Below are positions 62,028 through 64,000 of a stretch of 64,000 bases of DNA, piece by piece. The DNA comes from Saccharomonospora xinjiangensis XJ-54. GTDB lineage: Bacteria > Actinomycetota > Actinomycetes > Mycobacteriales > Pseudonocardiaceae. Within the stretch, counting starts at the first letter, position 1. The number at the start of each line of letters is the position of its first letter. A program made the translations under genes and the position numbers. Location: NCBI RefSeq assembly GCF_000258175.1, contig NZ_JH636049.1, forward strand, positions 2,643,482 through 2,707,481. Direction: 5' to 3'. The notes below the pieces were generated by a model. That model was not told where the DNA came from. It was given only the letters and a program-made list of their open reading frames with translations, and did no database searches.

Positions 62028-63164
62028 TCACGCGCCCGCGAGGCGGTTGCCGACGTCGCGAAGCCCCGTGAGGTCGTGAACGTCGCTTGGCAGCGCCGGC
62101 ACCTTGCTCACCGGAACGTGAGGGTGCGCCTTCGTGAAACGCGCGAGCAGGCGCTCCTCACGTTTCGACATCTCGACGCGGTCGGCGTGCAGGCGCAGTA
62201 CGGCAGCCGCGAGTTCGGCGTCATCGGTGCCCGCACTTCTGCGTTCGAGTGCTTCCGCGGCCGCGAGCGCGTCGATGGCCGACAGCTTCGCGAGCACCGG
62301 GTGCGTCCGGTTCGCGACGAGCCCGGCGAGCGGCATCGACTCGGTGGACAACCGTTCGACGAAGTAGCTGGCCTCCCGCAGCGCGTCGGGTTCCGGCGCG
62401 GCCACCACGAGAAACGCCGTGCCCTTCGACCGCAGCAGCTCGGCGGTCTTGCCCGCGCGCTCCCTGAACCCGCCGAAGGTCGAGTCGAAAGCCTGCATGA
62501 ACGCCGACGCGTCGGCGAGCAGTTGCCCGCCGAGGATCGTGGAAACCGCCTTGGCGAACATCGAGAACCCGGCACTCACGACCTTGCGAAGGCCCCAGCT
62601 GCCCGCACGGGCCGGCGTGGTCAGCAGCCGGATCATGCGGCCGTCGAGCGCGGCCGACAACCGTGTCGGCGCGTCGAGGAAGTCCAGCGCCGAACGGCTC
62701 GGAGGTGTGTCAACGACGATGAGGTCCCAATCCCCCGTGGCCGCGAGCTGCCCCAGCTTCTCCATCGCCATGTACTCCTGCGTCCCGGAGAACGACGTGG
62801 AGATCGTCTGGTAGAAGGGGTTGCCGAGCAGTTGCTCCGCCCGTTCCGGCCCCGCGTGCCTTCGCACCATGTCGTCGAAGGTGCGGCGCATGTCGAGCAT
62901 CATGGCCCACAGCTCGCCCTTCGGCTCGAACCCGGCGACCTCGACCTTCCTCGGGTGGTTGCCGAGTTCACGCAGGCCGAGTGCCTGCGCGAGCCTGCGA
63001 GCGGGGTCGATGGTCAGTACCACGGTCTGCCGCCCCCGCTCGGCGGCCCTCAGGGCGAGCGCGGCCGCGGTGGTGGTCTTCCCTACGCCACCGGAACCGC
63101 AGCAGACGACCACCCTCGTCTCGGTGTCGTCGAGCAGGCTGTCGATGTCGAGCTGGTCGGTCAC
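62028..63164 (-). CDS. ArsA-like ATPase (Rv3680-type)
   Basis: The 378-residue ATPase has the deviant Walker [20 protein letters not shown] near 20-38, [16 protein letters not shown] (switch region), the [17 protein letters not shown]alker B-like loop near 150 and a long helical domain. Related to Get3/ArsA; in M. tuberculosis the Rv3679-Rv3680 pair is an anion-transporter-type ATPase with a reported link to membrane lipids. It overlaps the next gene by 4 bp (ATGA), which is its paralogue, so they likely form a heterodimer. Confidence 0.9.
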   Translation of the reverse strand: MTDQLDIDSLLDDTETRVVVCCGSGGVGKTTTAAALALRAAERGRQTVVLTIDPARRLAQALGLRELGNHPRKVEVAGFEPKGELWAMMLDMRRTFDDMVRRHAGPERAEQLLGNPFYQTISTSFSGTQEYMAMEKLGQLAATGDWDLIVVDTPPSRSALDFLDAPTRLSAALDGRMIRLLTTPARAGSWGLRKVVSAGFSMFAKAVSTILGGQLLADASAFMQAFDSTFGGFRERAGKTAELLRSKGTAFLVVAAPEPDALREASYFVERLSTESMPLAGLVANRTHPVLAKLSAIDALAAAEALERRSAGTDDAELAAAVLRLHADRVEMSKREERLLARFTKAHPHVPVSKVPALPSDVHDLTGLRDVGNRLAGA

Positions 63165-64000
63165 AGGCGTACTCCCTGGTCCACCAGTGCGTCGGCGAGT
63201 TCGTAGAGTCCCGCGACGTCCACCCCGCCTGGCTGGTCGGCGAGGCGCAGGGTGGGTAGATCGGCCTCGGAAAGCTGCTCCGACGAGCGCTGCTCGGCTG
63301 CGATCCCGACGGCGTGCTCGACGGTTTCGGTCACCAGCGCCTCCACGGTGGCGTCGGAGAGGTCGAGCCCTGCCGAGGTGAGCCCTGCCCTCACTCCCGC
63401 CACGTCCACGTGCCCTTCCGCGGCGGGGAACAACGAGCGCGCGGGCAGGCGCGGCGGGCGGACCCTGTTCACCAGCACGGCGCCGGGCCGCAGGTCGGCG
63501 CCGTCGAGTTCGGCCACCGCGTCGAGCGTCTCCCGCACCGGCATCTCCTCCAGCAGGGTCACGATGTGGACGGCCGTCTCACCGGAGTGCAGGAGGCGCA
63601 CGACACCCTCGGCCTGGCCTCGGATGGGGCCGGTCTTCGCTACGTCGGTGAGTGCCTTGGTGACGTCGAGGAACTTCACCACTCTCCCTGTGGGCGGCGC
63701 ATCGACGACGACGGCGTCGTAGACGTGCCTTCCGTCGGAATCCGTGCGCCCGACGCACTCCTTGATCTTGCCGGTGAGCAGGACGTCGCGCAGTCCGGGA
63801 GCGAGTGTGGTGGCGAACTCGATGGCGCCCATCCTGCGCAGCGTCCGGCCCGCGAAACCGAGGTTGTAGAACATCTCGAAATATTCGAGCAGTGCCGCCT
63901 CGACATCGACGTGCAGGGCGCGGACCTCGCCACCCCCTGGCGCCGACGCGATGCGCTGCTCGGCGTACGGCAGTGGCTCGGTATCGAAGACCTGGGCGAA
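63161..64000 (-). CDS. ArsA-like ATPase (Rv3679-type), C-terminal part, cut by window edge
   Basis: The frame is open to the right window edge; 279 residues are visible, from [15 protein letters not shown] onward. The part seen has the ADIxDxDP-free helical region [22 protein letters not shown], the Walker B-like [21 protein letters not shown] and a C-terminal strand/helix end; the P-loop lies outside the window. It is the first gene of the pair with 62028-63164, so both are made from one transcript. Confidence 0.88.
   Translation of the reverse strand, partial: FAQVFDTEPLPYAEQRIASAPGGGEVRALHVDVEAALLEYFEMFYNLGFAGRTLRRMGAIEFATTLAPGLRDVLLTGKIKECVGRTDSDGRHVYDAVVVDAPPTGRVVKFLDVTKALTDVAKTGPIRGQAEGVVRLLHSGETAVHIVTLLEEMPVRETLDAVAELDGADLRPGAVLVNRVRPPRLPARSLFPAAEGHVDVAGVRAGLTSAGLDLSDATVEALVTETVEHAVGIAAEQRSSEQLSEADLPTLRLADQPGGVDVAGLYELADALVDQGVRL

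Overview
This is a contiguous stretch of high-GC chromosome from an actinobacterium. Start codons are often GTG and almost every ORF is intact. The gene content (WhiB regulator, XRE/DUF5753 plus DUF397 pairs, DUF574-type methyltransferase, CU044_5270-type protein, ESX-like small helical proteins, actinobacterial ask/asd arrangement) points to the family Pseudonocardiaceae (for example Saccharomonospora, Prauserella or Amycolatopsis); the genus is an inference. Much of the right half follows the gene neighbourhood known from Mycobacterium tuberculosis: SRP RNA, dnaX, ybaB and recR, then leuA, ask and asd, then metallophosphoesterase, class A PBP, whiB4-like gene and two ArsA-like ATPases. No insertion sequence, prophage, CRISPR array or rRNA was seen.

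Layout. 0-6.3 kb: accessory metabolic genes (two epoxide-hydrolase-family genes, a VOC protein, a WYL regulator, a secreted nuclease, a GNAT and a CGNR regulator divergent from an epoxide hydrolase). 6.4-10.0 kb: a four-gene minus-strand operon with a large FtsK/SpoIIIE-type ATPase and three small helical proteins, not a standard FtsK locus. 10.5-20.8 kb: tRNA-Ser, transketolase, 6-phosphogluconate dehydrogenase and 4-hydroxybenzoate hydroxylase, a beta-lactamase-fold serine hydrolase divergent from an ECF sigma factor module across a perfect CRP-type palindrome, and an XRE/DUF397 pair. 20.8-26.2 kb: SRP RNA, RidA, a lone Imm1-like immunity gene, then dnaX-ybaB-recR. 27.4-33.2 kb: a complete five-gene peptide/opine ABC importer. 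33.1-35.8 kb: a DMT transporter, an intergenic 21-bp tandem array and an unknown membrane protein. 35.9-41.9 kb: CoA transferase and LysR pair, SDR, membrane proteins and a WYL regulator. 41.9-44.4 kb: leuA with a leucine leader peptide and attenuator. 44.5-47.2 kb: an ESX-substrate-like operon headed by a YbaB paralogue. 47.2-50.3 kb: nitroreductase and ask-asd (with an internal start for the aspartokinase beta subunit). 50.4-64 kb: lipoprotein, MFS exporter, pentapeptide protein, esterase, FMN reductase, Dps, prolyl-oligopeptidase-type peptidase, methyltransferase, tRNA-Pro, metallophosphoesterase, PBP, WhiB and paired ArsA-like ATPases.

The least explained parts are the FtsK-like operon (6362-10011), the ten- to eleven-unit 21-bp array (34162-34391) flanked by a 29-bp direct repeat exactly 480 bp apart, and the YbaB/WXG-like operon (44543-47219). 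The first and third both resemble pieces of type VII secretion without being a complete system. Several divergent promoters carry clear palindromes that look like operators. All calls come from reading sequence and translations; no database search was possible, so family names rest on motif recognition.
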